The notes under the pieces are model-generated. The model worked only from the letters and a program-made list of their open reading frames with translations, ran no database searches and was not told where the DNA came from. Positions 36,994 to 47,087 of a stretch of DNA of 64,000 bases are shown here, one piece after another. This DNA is from Pseudohongiella sp. O18 (GTDB taxonomy: Bacteria > Pseudomonadota > Gammaproteobacteria > Pseudomonadales > Pseudohongiellaceae). Location of the stretch: contig NZ_JAJSAR010000001.1 of assembly GCF_021729085.1 (NCBI RefSeq), forward strand, positions 248,001 to 312,000, given 5' to 3'. Position 1 is the stretch's first letter. The number at the start of each line of letters is the position of its first letter. A program made the position numbers and the translations under genes.

Positions 36994-39390
36994 ATGAGCA
37001 GTCTGAGAAGACGGTTAGATCAGGTATTGTGGATGGCCCTGTTGGCGCTGCTTATGGGGCTTCCACTTGCCAGCCATGCGGCGGAAGCCCCTGGTGCGCT
37101 TACAATCATTGTCAATGACGTGGTCACGGAGCGGCCAGTTCCAACCGTGCAGCTCACCCTTACGGAAAGGGAAACCGGTGCCACACAGTCTGTGCAAACC
37201 GACTCGCAAGGTCGGACGGTCATTGAACAGCTCGACCCCGGCCTCTACTCAGTGAATCTTGCTAAAGATGGCTTTATCTCCGTCTACGAACCCAGCATAC
37301 GTGTCGTGACACGCAAAAACACCAGGATTGAATTTGAGCTCCGGGAGGCTGTCGCCGTTCAGGAAGTCGTGGTTCAGGGGCGTCAGGCAGATGCCTACGC
37401 CTCTGCCAGCAGCACCTACCTCGACAGGGAAGCGTTGCGAAGTGCTGTAGGCGGCGGTGCCGACCCCCTACTCTCTCTGGATGGCCTGCCTGGCCTGGCA
37501 TCCGCCAGTGAATTTGCCAGCTTCAGTGTGCGCGGCCGCGGACCAAGAGATAACCTGTTGTTTGTTGATGATTTACCATTTGATAAAGCGATACACTTTG
37601 ATGCAACGCTGGGTGAGGAAGAAGATGTCGGTGGCGGTGGTCGATTCTCGATTTTTGCGCCCAATGTCATCAGTGGCGCAGAGTTTTCACCCGGTGGATG
37701 GGGTGCGGCCTATGGCGGTCGTGCAGCCTCCCTGCTAAAGCTGGAAGTTGCCGATGGTAACCCAAGCCCGTCAGCCAGCCTGCGCTTTGACCTGGCTGGT
37801 TTCGAGGTGGGTTATGACGGCCCTGCTGGCATCACTGAGGATTCCACTTTGCTGGTATCGGCCCGGCGCCTGGACTTCGGGGCCCTGTTCGAAACGATCG
37901 AGGAACTGGACATTGGTGAGCCGGTATTAAGGGATTTCATCGTAAAGTCTGTCATACCCCTCAGTCAGGACAACACTCTGGAGGTGCTGCTGATCGATAC
38001 ACACGAAGATTATACCCGCGATGTGACACACGTTTTTGCCTCGCCCAATTTCGAGGATGCGGCACTGCAGGACTCTGAGCAGGATAGTGATTTGTACGGC
38101 CTGACATTGCGGACTCTGATTGGTGCGCAGTCGGTGTGGACCAACCGGGTTTACTACCGTAGCAGCGACAAGATCAGCTCAGAGGGCGAATCTTTCCCGG
38201 ATCTTGTTCCTGAAGGGTCGCCGGCTTCCAGTTTTCCGGTGCGCGAAGACATCATCACTATCGGCGAGGGTGAGACCGAGACGGGCTGGCGTAGCGACTT
38301 CGAAACTGTCAACCAGTGGGGCGTGTTCAGTGCCGGCATACGAGCAACACAGATCGAGTTGGACTACGACACCATTCTGGACGGCGATTGGATCCGTTTT
38401 GTTTACGACGACGATGATTTCAGGCCCGATCCCGATCAGAAATACATCGTGCTTACACCTGCCAACATAAACTCGTCGCTGAATCAGAAAGAGACGAATT
38501 ATGCGGCTTACCTGGAACAGGTTTTTGAAAGCGGCGCCTGGGATTTCCGCACCGGTCTGAGACTGGAGCGAGACGGTTTTGCGGACGAAAGTTTTGCATC
38601 GCCAAGGTTCAGCGTCAACTGGCGGCCAGACAATGCGATCAGATATTTTGCGACTGCCGGAGTATTTCATCAGTCGCCACGCTATCTGGAACTTGCCGCC
38701 AATGAATCCAACAAGCTTGAGACTGAAGAAATCATTCACAGCAGTGTCGGTCTGGAATATTTTCCTGACAATAACTGGTCAGTGCTGGTTGAAGCCTATC
38801 ATCAAAGCCTGGACAAGCTGGTGGTAGACCTTGATCGTGCGAACGGAACCTTCGCGAACCTCGGCGACGGTACATCGTATGGCGTCGATACTGTCTTGAC
38901 CGGCACCATACGCGAAGGCATCTATGCTACCGCCACCTACTCTTACAACGATGCGGTTGTCGACCGGAAAGATGGCCGCGGTGATGTTGTTGACGAATTC
39001 AATCGCGAACATGTTGCTACGCTGGGCCTGACCTGGGAAATCAGCGACCGCTGGAAAGTCGCCGGTCGCTACAAATACCTTTCCGGCAGACCGGACGACA
39101 GATTTATTATTCACTCGGACGTACTGGGCGATGGCCAGCCGCTACGCTACTCAAAAGAAATTACCGAACGCAATGTCGGCCGTACTGACGGCTCGGGTTT
39201 GTTGAATGTCCGTGTGGACTATCGGCGCGCATTCGGGCCTATTGATGTCACCGCTTTTCTTGATGTCATCAACGTCACGGCGGCATCATCTGGTGATGAC
39301 ACAGAGTTTGACTACCGCCGTGGTGTCCAGGTGCAGGACGATAGCGAAGCCGAGCCGCTAATTGGCCTGCGACTGGATTACGCCTGGTAA
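36994..39390 (+). CDS. TonB-dependent receptor with carboxypeptidase-like N-terminal domain
   Basis: A 798-residue outer-membrane receptor. A signal peptide (to about residue 29) leads into a carboxypeptidase-regulatory-like (CarboxypepD_reg) beta-sandwich (about 33-118: LTIIVNDVVTERPVPTVQLTLTERETG), then a plug domain with FSVRGRGPRDNLLFVDDLPFD and a beta-barrel that ends with an aromatic residue (DYAW). GGAGGT lies 8 bp before the ATG at 36994, whereas the 36970 start lacks one. The response-regulator gene begins 15 bp after its stop, so the three genes form an operon. The ligand is unknown. Confidence 0.87.
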   Translation: MSSLRRRLDQVLWMALLALLMGLPLASHAAEAPGALTIIVNDVVTERPVPTVQLTLTERETGATQSVQTDSQGRTVIEQLDPGLYSVNLAKDGFISVYEPSIRVVTRKNTRIEFELREAVAVQEVVVQGRQADAYASASSTYLDREALRSAVGGGADPLLSLDGLPGLASASEFASFSVRGRGPRDNLLFVDDLPFDKAIHFDATLGEEEDVGGGGRFSIFAPNVISGAEFSPGGWGAAYGGRAASLLKLEVADGNPSPSASLRFDLAGFEVGYDGPAGITEDSTLLVSARRLDFGALFETIEELDIGEPVLRDFIVKSVIPLSQDNTLEVLLIDTHEDYTRDVTHVFASPNFEDAALQDSEQDSDLYGLTLRTLIGAQSVWTNRVYYRSSDKISSEGESFPDLVPEGSPASSFPVREDIITIGEGETETGWRSDFETVNQWGVFSAGIRATQIELDYDTILDGDWIRFVYDDDDFRPDPDQKYIVLTPANINSSLNQKETNYAAYLEQVFESGAWDFRTGLRLERDGFADESFASPRFSVNWRPDNAIRYFATAGVFHQSPRYLELAANESNKLETEEIIHSSVGLEYFPDNNWSVLVEAYHQSLDKLVVDLDRANGTFANLGDGTSYGVDTVLTGTIREGIYATATYSYNDAVVDRKDGRGDVVDEFNREHVATLGLTWEISDRWKVAGRYKYLSGRPDDRFIIHSDVLGDGQPLRYSKEITERNVGRTDGSGLLNVRVDYRRAFGPIDVTAFLDVINVTAASSGDDTEFDYRRGVQVQDDSEAEPLIGLRLDYAW

Positions 39391-39404
39391 AAGAGGAATA
39401 GTAG

Positions 39405-40109
39405 ATGGTAAATGTGCTGAACGAAGCACCGGTCCGAGTGTTGGTTGTCGAAGACAACCGCGACATTTGTGAGAATATTGCCGAGTACCTAGAACAGCAC
39501 AGCTATATCCTGGATTTTGCCTACGATGGGATAAGCGCCATGCATCTGGCTTTGACGAATCCATTTGATGTCATTGTTCTGGATCTGATGCTGCCAGGGA
39601 TGGATGGCCTGAGTTTCTGTCAAAAGCTGCGCGCTGAAGCACACCTGGAAACACCAGTGCTGATGCTGACCGCGAGAGACACTCTGGACGATAAACTGAA
39701 GGGTTTTAAGGCAGGCGCCGACGACTATCTGATAAAGCCCTTCGCATTGCAGGAGCTGCAAGCGCGACTGCAGGCCTTGTACAAACGTGGTCATGGACGG
39801 TCTGTAAGACTGCTTACAGTAGGTGACCTGACCATGAACAAGTCCACACTGCAGGTACATCGTGCAGGACAGCAAATCGATCTTACGCCTGCTGGCATGC
39901 GACTGCTGCAACGCCTGATGCAGGAGGCGCCATCGGTAGTGCCTCGTGAAAGTCTCGAAACACTGTTGTGGGAGGATGAACGCCCTGATGGTGATGCCCT
40001 TCGTTCACACATGTATAAACTGCGTCAGGCCATCGATAGACCGTTCTCCAGCCAGCTTATTCATACTGTGCATCGCATCGGCTACCGCATTGCAGAAGGT
40101 GATAAATAG
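39405..40109 (+). CDS. OmpR/PhoB-type response regulator
   Basis: A 234-residue regulator. The receiver domain has acidic EDN at residues 16-18, the phosphorylation Asp60 in VLDLMLPGMDGL, Thr in MLTARD and Lys in YLIKPF. The C-terminal winged helix (about 135-230) contains VPRESLETLLW and SHMYKLRQAID. It is between the TonB receptor and the histidine kinase; its stop overlaps the kinase start by one base (TAGTG). Confidence 0.93.
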   Translation: MVNVLNEAPVRVLVVEDNRDICENIAEYLEQHSYILDFAYDGISAMHLALTNPFDVIVLDLMLPGMDGLSFCQKLRAEAHLETPVLMLTARDTLDDKLKGFKAGADDYLIKPFALQELQARLQALYKRGHGRSVRLLTVGDLTMNKSTLQVHRAGQQIDLTPAGMRLLQRLMQEAPSVVPRESLETLLWEDERPDGDALRSHMYKLRQAIDRPFSSQLIHTVHRIGYRIAEGDK

Positions 40110-41341
40110 TGTACCGTTACAGTTTACGCCAGCGTGTCGCAATCGCCTTTGCCGTGTGTGTTGCCGTTCTAAGCGTGGTCTGGGGCCTGGCTTTCTTTTC
40201 AGCAATCCGGCTGAGTGAAGACCGTGTAATGACACGTCAGCTACAACGTGCCGCAGAGAATTACCCTAATCTTACAACAAACCTTCGGGGCTACGAAGAC
40301 GTTGATAGCCTGCCCGAATCTCTCCACCAATGGGCACAGAGCAACCCCGCTGAGGGCTTGCATGAGTTCCCTGCCGAGCAGCTGCATGTCGCAGTAGTCG
40401 CCGTCGACAATGAACAGCAAAAAGCGTTTGTGGTTTTTGACGTCGCTGGCATCGAAGCCGCGTCATCGGAGGACTGGTTGTGGCTGCTATTAATCACCAG
40501 CGTTGTAGGTACTCTCGGTGCTCTTGGTTTCAGCCTCGGCGTTTTTGTAATGCGCCGGGCCGTTGCCCCGGTCGTGCAACTCGCCGAGGTGGTCGCTGAT
40601 ATTGACCCTGAAAAACTATCCGCCGAAGACCACAAACGCATCGCATCTGGCCGCTTCGGCGATGATGAGGTGGGTGTGCTCGCCAGAACCCTCGAAAAAA
40701 CACTTGAGCGTATCAGTGCCTTTGTCGAGCGTGAAAGATACTTTACCGATTCAGCAAGCCATGAGCTGCGAACGCCGATTACCGTGATTACAGGAGCGCT
40801 TGAACTGCTGGAAAAAAGCGAGCTGAAATCCAGCGATGCAAAAGCTCTGGATAGAATCAGACGAGCAACCCGCGACATGAAGGCTACCATCGAAATGTTT
40901 TTGTGCCTGGCTCGCGAAACCGATGACGGCCTGTATGACGAACAGTTTCTGGTAGTACCGCTGGTGAGTCAGGCTATGGATCAGCAGCAATACCTGCTGC
41001 GCGGCAAGCTCGTTGATGTTGAAGTCGATGATCTGTCAAATCCAAGAGTCTACGGCCACCCGCAGGCTTTTTCTATCGCGGTCAACAATCTGGTTCGCAA
41101 TGCCTTCGAGCACACGCTTGGCGGGCAGGGTCCCATCAAGATTCTCATCAAAGAGCGCGAGCTGTTTATTACCAATGAGCTAAGCACTGGCCTGGATGAT
41201 CGACACTCGCAAACCGAAGCGTCACCAGGCAACGGCTACGGGCTGGGCCTGGGTATTGTTGAACGGCTTTGTGAACGCAATGGCTGGACTTTCACCCTGC
41301 ATGCTGATGAAGTGCGAGTAGCTGCTCGCCTTTCGTGGTGA
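40109..41341 (+). CDS. Sensor histidine kinase
   Basis: A 410-residue kinase. One N-terminal membrane helix (about 10-32), a periplasmic segment of about 100 residues, a second helix (about 133-155), a HAMP-like region, a HisKA domain with His218 in DSASHELRTPITVI and a HATPase domain with NNLVRNAFEH (N box) and a GYGLGLGIVERL G box. It starts at GTG 40109 and is coupled to the response regulator. The receptor-regulator-kinase operon suggests sensing linked to TonB uptake. Confidence 0.92.
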   Translation: MYRYSLRQRVAIAFAVCVAVLSVVWGLAFFSAIRLSEDRVMTRQLQRAAENYPNLTTNLRGYEDVDSLPESLHQWAQSNPAEGLHEFPAEQLHVAVVAVDNEQQKAFVVFDVAGIEAASSEDWLWLLLITSVVGTLGALGFSLGVFVMRRAVAPVVQLAEVVADIDPEKLSAEDHKRIASGRFGDDEVGVLARTLEKTLERISAFVERERYFTDSASHELRTPITVITGALELLEKSELKSSDAKALDRIRRATRDMKATIEMFLCLARETDDGLYDEQFLVVPLVSQAMDQQQYLLRGKLVDVEVDDLSNPRVYGHPQAFSIAVNNLVRNAFEHTLGGQGPIKILIKERELFITNELSTGLDDRHSQTEASPGNGYGLGLGIVERLCERNGWTFTLHADEVRVAARLSW

Positions 41342-41435
41342 ACAGCTTGTTCGCGCCAAGGGCGTGGACCTCCATCTGATTCCTCTAATCCCCTCGAAGG
41401 AAGCCCGCTTCTTCCACTGCCCGAATCAAGTATTG

Positions 41436-42149
41436 TTATAGGTAGATAGGCTCGCAATTTACGACAGCGCGAACAGCGTTGTAGCCATATACGAATTCAT
41501 CAGCCATCGTCGCCGTGACTCTCCAGCCGTTACCCCACGGCGAGCTGTCGGACAATGCACCTGAGTAACCGCTATATCCTTGATAATACATTAAACCGCC
41601 GCCCCCGGTAGCGCGCCAGCCATTCGGGCACATGGCAGTTGAGTAGCCATACTCACTGTAAGAGGCATTTCCAAACCAGCTAAATGAGCCGTAGGCCACT
41701 ACGCGTGGAACAAATAATGTGCCGCCCCCTTGGTCATCATATTCACAGAGAAAACTGCCATCAGGGTTAATGACACGGAGGGAAGTGCCGGGCGAGCAGG
41801 ACCCGGTTAGTACGTCCTGTTTTTGCGCCAGTTCAGCGGATAGCGCATCAAGCTCAGCCTCCAGCGCATCGATGTCTCCCGCATTGCTGTCGATTTGACT
41901 CTGCAGACTGTCAATCTCGCTTTGTATAACATCAATATCGGTCTGTATCGCCAGGATAGAGGCGTCGTTGCTGGCAGCCAATGCATCCAGCGCAGCGTTA
42001 CTTGCATCTATCTGCTCCTGCAATGACTGGAAACTACGACCATTTTCGGCCCCATTAGATCCTGGTGCGTTCTTTTGAGCGTTCACGACAGGTGCCGCTA
42101 ACGCGAAAACAACAGCCAGCCCAAGCGTTTTTTGGTATTTAGTAATCAT
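41436..42149 (-). CDS. Exported coiled-coil protein, function unknown
   Basis: A 237-residue protein not assigned to a family. A signal peptide (to about residue 24, ending VVNAQ) precedes a long heptad-like coiled coil (about 40-115, with repeated DALAA, DIDVIQSEIDSLQSQID and ALEAELDALSAEL). The C-terminal 120 residues form a Gly/Tyr/Ser-rich domain with four cysteines (GSCSPG, FLCEYDD, AMCPNGW, VNCEP), probably two disulfides. This is the layout of a trimeric secreted or surface stalk-and-head protein; that role is inferred. Confidence 0.65.
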   Translation of the reverse strand: MITKYQKTLGLAVVFALAAPVVNAQKNAPGSNGAENGRSFQSLQEQIDASNAALDALAASNDASILAIQTDIDVIQSEIDSLQSQIDSNAGDIDALEAELDALSAELAQKQDVLTGSCSPGTSLRVINPDGSFLCEYDDQGGGTLFVPRVVAYGSFSWFGNASYSEYGYSTAMCPNGWRATGGGGLMYYQGYSGYSGALSDSSPWGNGWRVTATMADEFVYGYNAVRAVVNCEPIYL

Positions 42150-42803
42150 CGTTATTCCTCATCTTTATAATTATCATTCTCGAAAATATTACTTTTACCA
42201 TTTGATATTTTTAAGATGTATAACGGTCGAATATACGCCGAATGCAATATACTCCCGCCCGACATAACTCAGAGTAAACCTTTTGGGCAGATATGCAACG
42301 AAATCGTCAATTTTTTGACGTATTATTACATTAAACAGAAATACCATGTCATTCAGCAAGCTATCTGTCGTTTTTGAAGAGCAGCACTATAATATCAAAG
42401 TCAAATTCATATAAATTTGATTCCAATTTGTTGAATCACAGTTCACTTACGTTGCGGACAGTGAATCAAAAACTTTTCAGCGGACCATAATGACTCAGGT
42501 TCATCGGACGACAAGCGCTGCCTCAGCTTGGACTGCGACTCCTCGAATCATTTTTTGAAGATAGCCTTTTCCCTTCTCCAGCGGTACCGCAGGCAAAGGT
42601 AGAAGCTCACAACTATTTAGAGATTCCCAGCAGTTTTATTTCAAGCACTATAAACTGCCCGGATATAATGTCGGCAAGATGGGCGTAGCGATATATGTGC
42701 CACCCGGCCCTTTCCTGAACAGAAATACCAACGATTCGCCGCTTTATTGCAGCGCAGGATGCCGATCAGCCAAACAAAGCGATCTAGCCGATTGCCCACA
42801 TGG
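42150..42803. other. 654-bp non-coding stretch, AT-rich
   Basis: Between the coiled-coil gene (start at 42149) and the end of the diguanylate cyclase. It is AT-rich from 42170 to 42480. CGTCAATTTTTTGACG (42305-42320) is a 6-bp hairpin with a 4-T loop. A 42-codon ORF at 42678-42806 has no ribosome site or recognised family. No RNA gene is seen. Confidence 0.45.
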
Positions 42804-44765
42804 CTAATCGGCATGTTTGCTCGAGCAGACCACTCTGTTGCGGCCCAGGCGTTTGGCGTTGTACAAAGCAATATCTGCCTGACGCACTAACTCATCCGCG
42901 GCAGAGCCCGCCGTTGGAACCATTGTGGCCACACCTATGCTGATGGTGACAACACCAGCATCGGCCAGGCGATGCTCAATCTGCAGTCTCTCCACTTGAG
43001 ACCGCATCTGCTCTGCAATTGTTGCCGCATCTTCTTCGGTACAGAATGAGAGAATGACGCAAAATTCCTCGCCACCGTAGCGAGCAGCCAGATCAGTTGC
43101 TCTGTGAATGCGCGTTTTCAAGACGCCAGCAATACGGCGCAGACAATCATCGCCCTGTTGATGACCGTACTGGTCGTTGTAAAGTTTGAAGTAATCGACA
43201 TCCAGCATCAGTACCGACATTGATTGTGCGGTACGCGCAGAGTGCGCCCACTCAGCGGCCAGTACATCGTCGAATCGACGCCGGTTGGCCAGGCCAGTCA
43301 GCCCGTCAGACAAGGACAGAGTTTCCAGCCTGCCATTTACCCGCTCAAGCTCAGTTGCCTTTTGCTCAAGCTCTTTTACGGCTTCCTCCGCCCTGCGGTT
43401 ACTTGCCTGCAACTCCTCTTCCCGCCTGCTTGCCTCCAGGGCCATTTGGCGGAACTGATGGACCGCGCTTCCAAGTCGGCCGAGCTCGTCATTGCCCTCT
43501 GTCGGCATCGGCACATCGTAGCGGCCGGCAGAAAGGTTTAGCAGCGTATCACTGAGATCTGTCAACCGGGGTACAAGGCGGCGCAGCACATGCAGGTAAA
43601 AGAATGCGACAAGACCGGCCAGGCCCGCACCAGTGATAATCAGCAACCACAGCTGGGATCTGCTGTTGGCGGATGTTGCCATATCCGCAGCCTGGTCTAT
43701 TTGACCAAGCCTGTTGTCGACCAGCGCAGCGATGGCAAGATCAACACGGGCAATAATCTGCTGGTTCTGTTGATTCAGTGCTTCGCCGTTAGCAAGCAGA
43801 TTCAATTCGCGCTGACGAAGACCAACCAATCCGTCTGGCGACAGACTTGATGCACGCAGCGCTACAAACTGTCGACTTAATGTGCCCGTTACATCAGGTG
43901 GCAATTTCTCGAGTGTTTCGCTGGCTATCTGAAGCCTGTGGTTTATTATCTGCTCGGTAACCGCAAGTGAGGCCAGGGTTCGATCCTGTGTAGCAGCCAT
44001 TAACCGACTGCCTATAGACTCCACTTCTGCATAGAATCGCGATAACGGAATTAGCGGAACCGTATTGCCAGACATGCGCGCGATCTGCTCTACAGGCGGT
44101 GAAGGCCGCTGCATCAGAGCATTGATGACGTCACTGTCGGCCTCCAGAATCCTGACCCTGAACGTCAACTCCTGCTGGAAAGCCTGCAAATCGGCAATCA
44201 ATTCAGTGCGGGCTCGCTGCTGAGCATCAATTAAACTCAATCGTTCATCGACCAGCGACTTCAAACTGTCCAGATTCTGATTGAGCTCTGCAACCTGCGT
44301 GATGATATCCGCCACGTCAGGCGATTCTGTGACACCTGTTAACTCGCCCAGCGTCCGCTCCAGTATCTGCTGTGCCGACGCCACACGCTGAAACGCCAAC
44401 TGCTGGTCTGCAGCAGTGCGCACCGTAATCAGCGAAGCGCCACTGGTCGCTAGCGCATCCGCTGCCCTGGCGGCCCGAAAAGTGGCCAGAGTCACGGGTA
44501 ACTGCTCTTCCAGAATCTGCGTGACACTGCGCGACATGGCGGCGCTGGTGCTCAGCGCCGTGATCATCACGACGACCATGAACAGTGCCATCGCCGCAAA
44601 ACCAACCAGAAAGCTGTTGCGAATACCCAGGCCCTTGAATTTGCCCCACAGACTGGGGTTGCCGCGCGGCGCGGCCTCTTCCTCACTCGATGGCGACACG
44701 TTGCCCATCCTGCCAGACATACCAGGAGAATGGCTCGTATTCGGTCTGGATGTCTCCTTTGTCAT
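42804..44765 (-). CDS. Diguanylate cyclase with TorS-like periplasmic sensor
   Basis: About 653 residues. One membrane helix (about 50-72), a periplasmic helical bundle of about 290 residues with many Gln/Leu/Arg heptads, a second helix (about 375-397), a HAMP-like linker and coiled coil, then a GGDEF domain (about 490-653). The active site is RYGGEEF, and the inhibitory I-site RATD lies five residues before it, so c-di-GMP synthesis with product inhibition is expected. The start is uncertain: ATG 44765, 44720 and 44708 are all in frame, and all overlap the end of the binding-protein gene. Confidence 0.82.
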   Translation of the reverse strand: MTKETSRPNTSHSPGMSGRMGNVSPSSEEEAAPRGNPSLWGKFKGLGIRNSFLVGFAAMALFMVVVMITALSTSAAMSRSVTQILEEQLPVTLATFRAARAADALATSGASLITVRTAADQQLAFQRVASAQQILERTLGELTGVTESPDVADIITQVAELNQNLDSLKSLVDERLSLIDAQQRARTELIADLQAFQQELTFRVRILEADSDVINALMQRPSPPVEQIARMSGNTVPLIPLSRFYAEVESIGSRLMAATQDRTLASLAVTEQIINHRLQIASETLEKLPPDVTGTLSRQFVALRASSLSPDGLVGLRQRELNLLANGEALNQQNQQIIARVDLAIAALVDNRLGQIDQAADMATSANSRSQLWLLIITGAGLAGLVAFFYLHVLRRLVPRLTDLSDTLLNLSAGRYDVPMPTEGNDELGRLGSAVHQFRQMALEASRREEELQASNRRAEEAVKELEQKATELERVNGRLETLSLSDGLTGLANRRRFDDVLAAEWAHSARTAQSMSVLMLDVDYFKLYNDQYGHQQGDDCLRRIAGVLKTRIHRATDLAARYGGEEFCVILSFCTEEDAATIAEQMRSQVERLQIEHRLADAGVVTISIGVATMVPTAGSAADELVRQADIALYNAKRLGRNRVVCSSKHAD

Positions 44766-45867
44766 TAAAACTGATTCGACCGAGCACGGTATCCAGTGGT
44801 GCCGAACGGATTGCTGCCGCCACCGCAGCTGCTTCCAGACTGTCTGCACGTCTTACGCCTTCAAACCAGATTTCGGTGGCTGCATAGGCGAGCAGGGTAT
44901 AACCATCTGGTTCCATTCCCTGTGCACGAATCGCCGCGTTTGCCGCCCGTGAAAGATCGTTTTCAATCTGCCTGGCCGCATCGGAGGGAGAGGTGAACGC
45001 GACACCATCGCCTGCTGGGCCAGCAGTCTCGGTGTAGATCGGAGAGACCAGGGTGTCACTGCTTATGATCTCAAACGGTGCTGCCATCTGCCGCGCCTGG
45101 CGCACAAACACACCACTGTCCAGCGCCCCACCGACCAGATAGACAACGTCTACCTGGTTATCGATCAACTGCATGATCTCGTCCAGATAGGATGTCGCCG
45201 AGGCTGAGGTTTGCAGCACAAACGCCGGGCGCACACCGCGGCGGGCCAGGCTCTCGATGGCACTCTGGGTTAGTCCCATTGAATAATCACTTTGATAACG
45301 CAGTATACCAATGCGCCGATCTCCATAATCACGAGCAAGTTTTTCAGCGGCCATTTCACCTTGCAGGTCATCGCGCCCGATCACTCGAAAAATACTGCCT
45401 ATACCCATTTCCGTCACCAGAGGCGCCGTCGATGATGGCGTGATCTGCAAAACACCATGGCGGGCGTAGACTGGAGCGGACACAACTGTAGTGGCTGAAC
45501 AGGAATGCCCGATGACCACATGGGGAGGATTCTGAACCAGACTCTGCGCGACACTTTCGGCAATGGTCCTGATGCAGCTGTCATCATGCTCTGACACACG
45601 TACCGGTCGTCCAAGCAGTGCCCCATCGTCCAGTGATGCCAGCGCAGCGTACACACCGGCCCGGAACTGCATACCTATCGAGAAGCTGGTACCAACCAAT
45701 GGGGCGACAATCGCCAGTTCAATGGATTCGGCTTGCGGATCAGGCTGTTGCGCCGAAACTGTTGGCTGCAACACGACTACCGAGGCCAGCGAAACCAGAC
45801 AAACACAGGCCGTGGCAAAGCTTCTAAAATTATTCACTACACTACCCGAAATAAGACGAAAAACCAT
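44683..45867 (-). CDS. Periplasmic ABC-type binding protein (Leu/Ile/Val type)
   Basis: A 394-residue type-I periplasmic binding protein with a signal peptide (about 1-40, ending VSAQQ). ELAIVAPLVGTSFSIGMQFRAGVYAALASL, VVIGHSCSATTVVSAPVYARHGVLQITPSS and GDRRIGILRYQSDYSMGLTQSAIESL are typical of the LivJ family. No permease or ATPase gene is adjacent. Instead, its end overlaps the diguanylate-cyclase gene, which suggests that it passes a ligand signal to that sensor. The ATG at 45867 is preferred to GTG 45876. Confidence 0.83.
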   Translation of the reverse strand: MVFRLISGSVVNNFRSFATACVCLVSLASVVVLQPTVSAQQPDPQAESIELAIVAPLVGTSFSIGMQFRAGVYAALASLDDGALLGRPVRVSEHDDSCIRTIAESVAQSLVQNPPHVVIGHSCSATTVVSAPVYARHGVLQITPSSTAPLVTEMGIGSIFRVIGRDDLQGEMAAEKLARDYGDRRIGILRYQSDYSMGLTQSAIESLARRGVRPAFVLQTSASATSYLDEIMQLIDNQVDVVYLVGGALDSGVFVRQARQMAAPFEIISSDTLVSPIYTETAGPAGDGVAFTSPSDAARQIENDLSRAANAAIRAQGMEPDGYTLLAYAATEIWFEGVRRADSLEAAAVAAAIRSAPLDTVLGRISFNDKGDIQTEYEPFSWYVWQDGQRVAIE

Positions 45868-46103
45868 GATTAACACCAGCTTATCGGCGCGTATCAGATA
45901 ATATTTACGCTATTCAACTTAAATATGGGCGCCTGCAATCAGTACGTCAAGCCGAATTGCTTCGGATATTGATCAAACGCAGGCTGAAACGGATTTCCTC
46001 AACACTCTGGGATATCGCTAATAATTGATGACCAGTATTCAATGCGCTTATAGTAGAAGGCTTATTAACTGCCTCGCCTGCCATATCAGGGCAACTCTGA
46101 CTA

Positions 46104-47012
46104 ATGTCCAATCAACGTTTGCCATCGCTGAACTTAATTCGAGTATTTGAAACTGCGGCACGTCGTCTTAGCTTTAAGGATGCTGCGGATGAGCTGTTTG
46201 TATCTCCGCCTGCTGTGAGCCATCAGATAAAAGCGCTTGAGGAGCATCTCGGCATTACCCTGTTCAAGCGGGAGAATCGCAAAATATCGCTAACCACCGA
46301 AGGCAAGCGCTATTATCTTCACATCAAACGCGGGCTTGACCTGATCGACAGTGCAACACTGGCTGTTCGCAAACAGAAAAAGAAGCGGCGTTTTGTTGTT
46401 AATACACTGCCCAATATTGCCAGCCTGCTGCTGTTCCCGAATATTCATGAGTTTCAATCCAGATTTCCGGAACTGAATATCCAGATTGACTCCGATATAT
46501 CCCGAATCGACTTTGAGCACTCGGAGACAACAGTCGCCATTCGTCACGAATGTGGCAACGAGCCGGGACTAAGCTACCAGCCGCTGGTGCGAATTTCGCT
46601 GACACCGATCTGTAGCAAAAACTATCTGGAACAGCACCCAGGGTTACTTAAAGGCGATTTTAATGACTGCCGATTGATCAAGATCTCAGGAGATTCATAT
46701 CAATGGCCCCGCTGGCAGACACAATGGAGTGCACACACCGAAACATCGGATGAGCTTGTTGTCAGCACGGTGGAGGCAAGTATCGCTGCTGTAAAAAATG
46801 ATATCGGGGTAGCGATGGGATACCTGCCCACGTCCTATCAGTTCATGAACAATGATGAAACGCTGGTGCTGCCCCTGCCTGACAAGGTTACTCGCCACGG
46901 CGAGTGTTTTCTGGCATACCGCACGGACCATGCCGAGGACGAAGTCATCAACGCGTTTTATGAATGGGTAGGAAAGATTATTGCCCAGGAGTGGTCGGAT
47001 AAGAAAAACTAA
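46104..47012 (+). CDS. LysR-family regulator (GcvA-like)
   Basis: A 302-residue LTTR. The N-terminal winged helix begins PSLNLIRVFETAARRLSFKDAADELFVSPPAVSHQIKALEEHL, the form seen in GcvA and AmpR. The ligand domain spans about 90-295. It starts 236 bp from the divergent binding-protein gene and may regulate that operon, as LTTRs often do with divergent neighbours; no clear T-N11-A site was identified. Confidence 0.88.
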   Translation: MSNQRLPSLNLIRVFETAARRLSFKDAADELFVSPPAVSHQIKALEEHLGITLFKRENRKISLTTEGKRYYLHIKRGLDLIDSATLAVRKQKKKRRFVVNTLPNIASLLLFPNIHEFQSRFPELNIQIDSDISRIDFEHSETTVAIRHECGNEPGLSYQPLVRISLTPICSKNYLEQHPGLLKGDFNDCRLIKISGDSYQWPRWQTQWSAHTETSDELVVSTVEASIAAVKNDIGVAMGYLPTSYQFMNNDETLVLPLPDKVTRHGECFLAYRTDHAEDEVINAFYEWVGKIIAQEWSDKKN

Positions 47013-47087
47013 CTCGAAGGCCGGTGTTTTTTCATTTGTCAGCCCCCTGTTCAGGGTGGAGAATCTTCGACAATCCCAGCCGAAAAC

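Noticed and set aside
42678-42806. 42-codon plus-strand ORF before the diguanylate cyclase end
   Set aside because: No ribosome site, no family, and it overlaps the end of the cyclase gene on the other strand.
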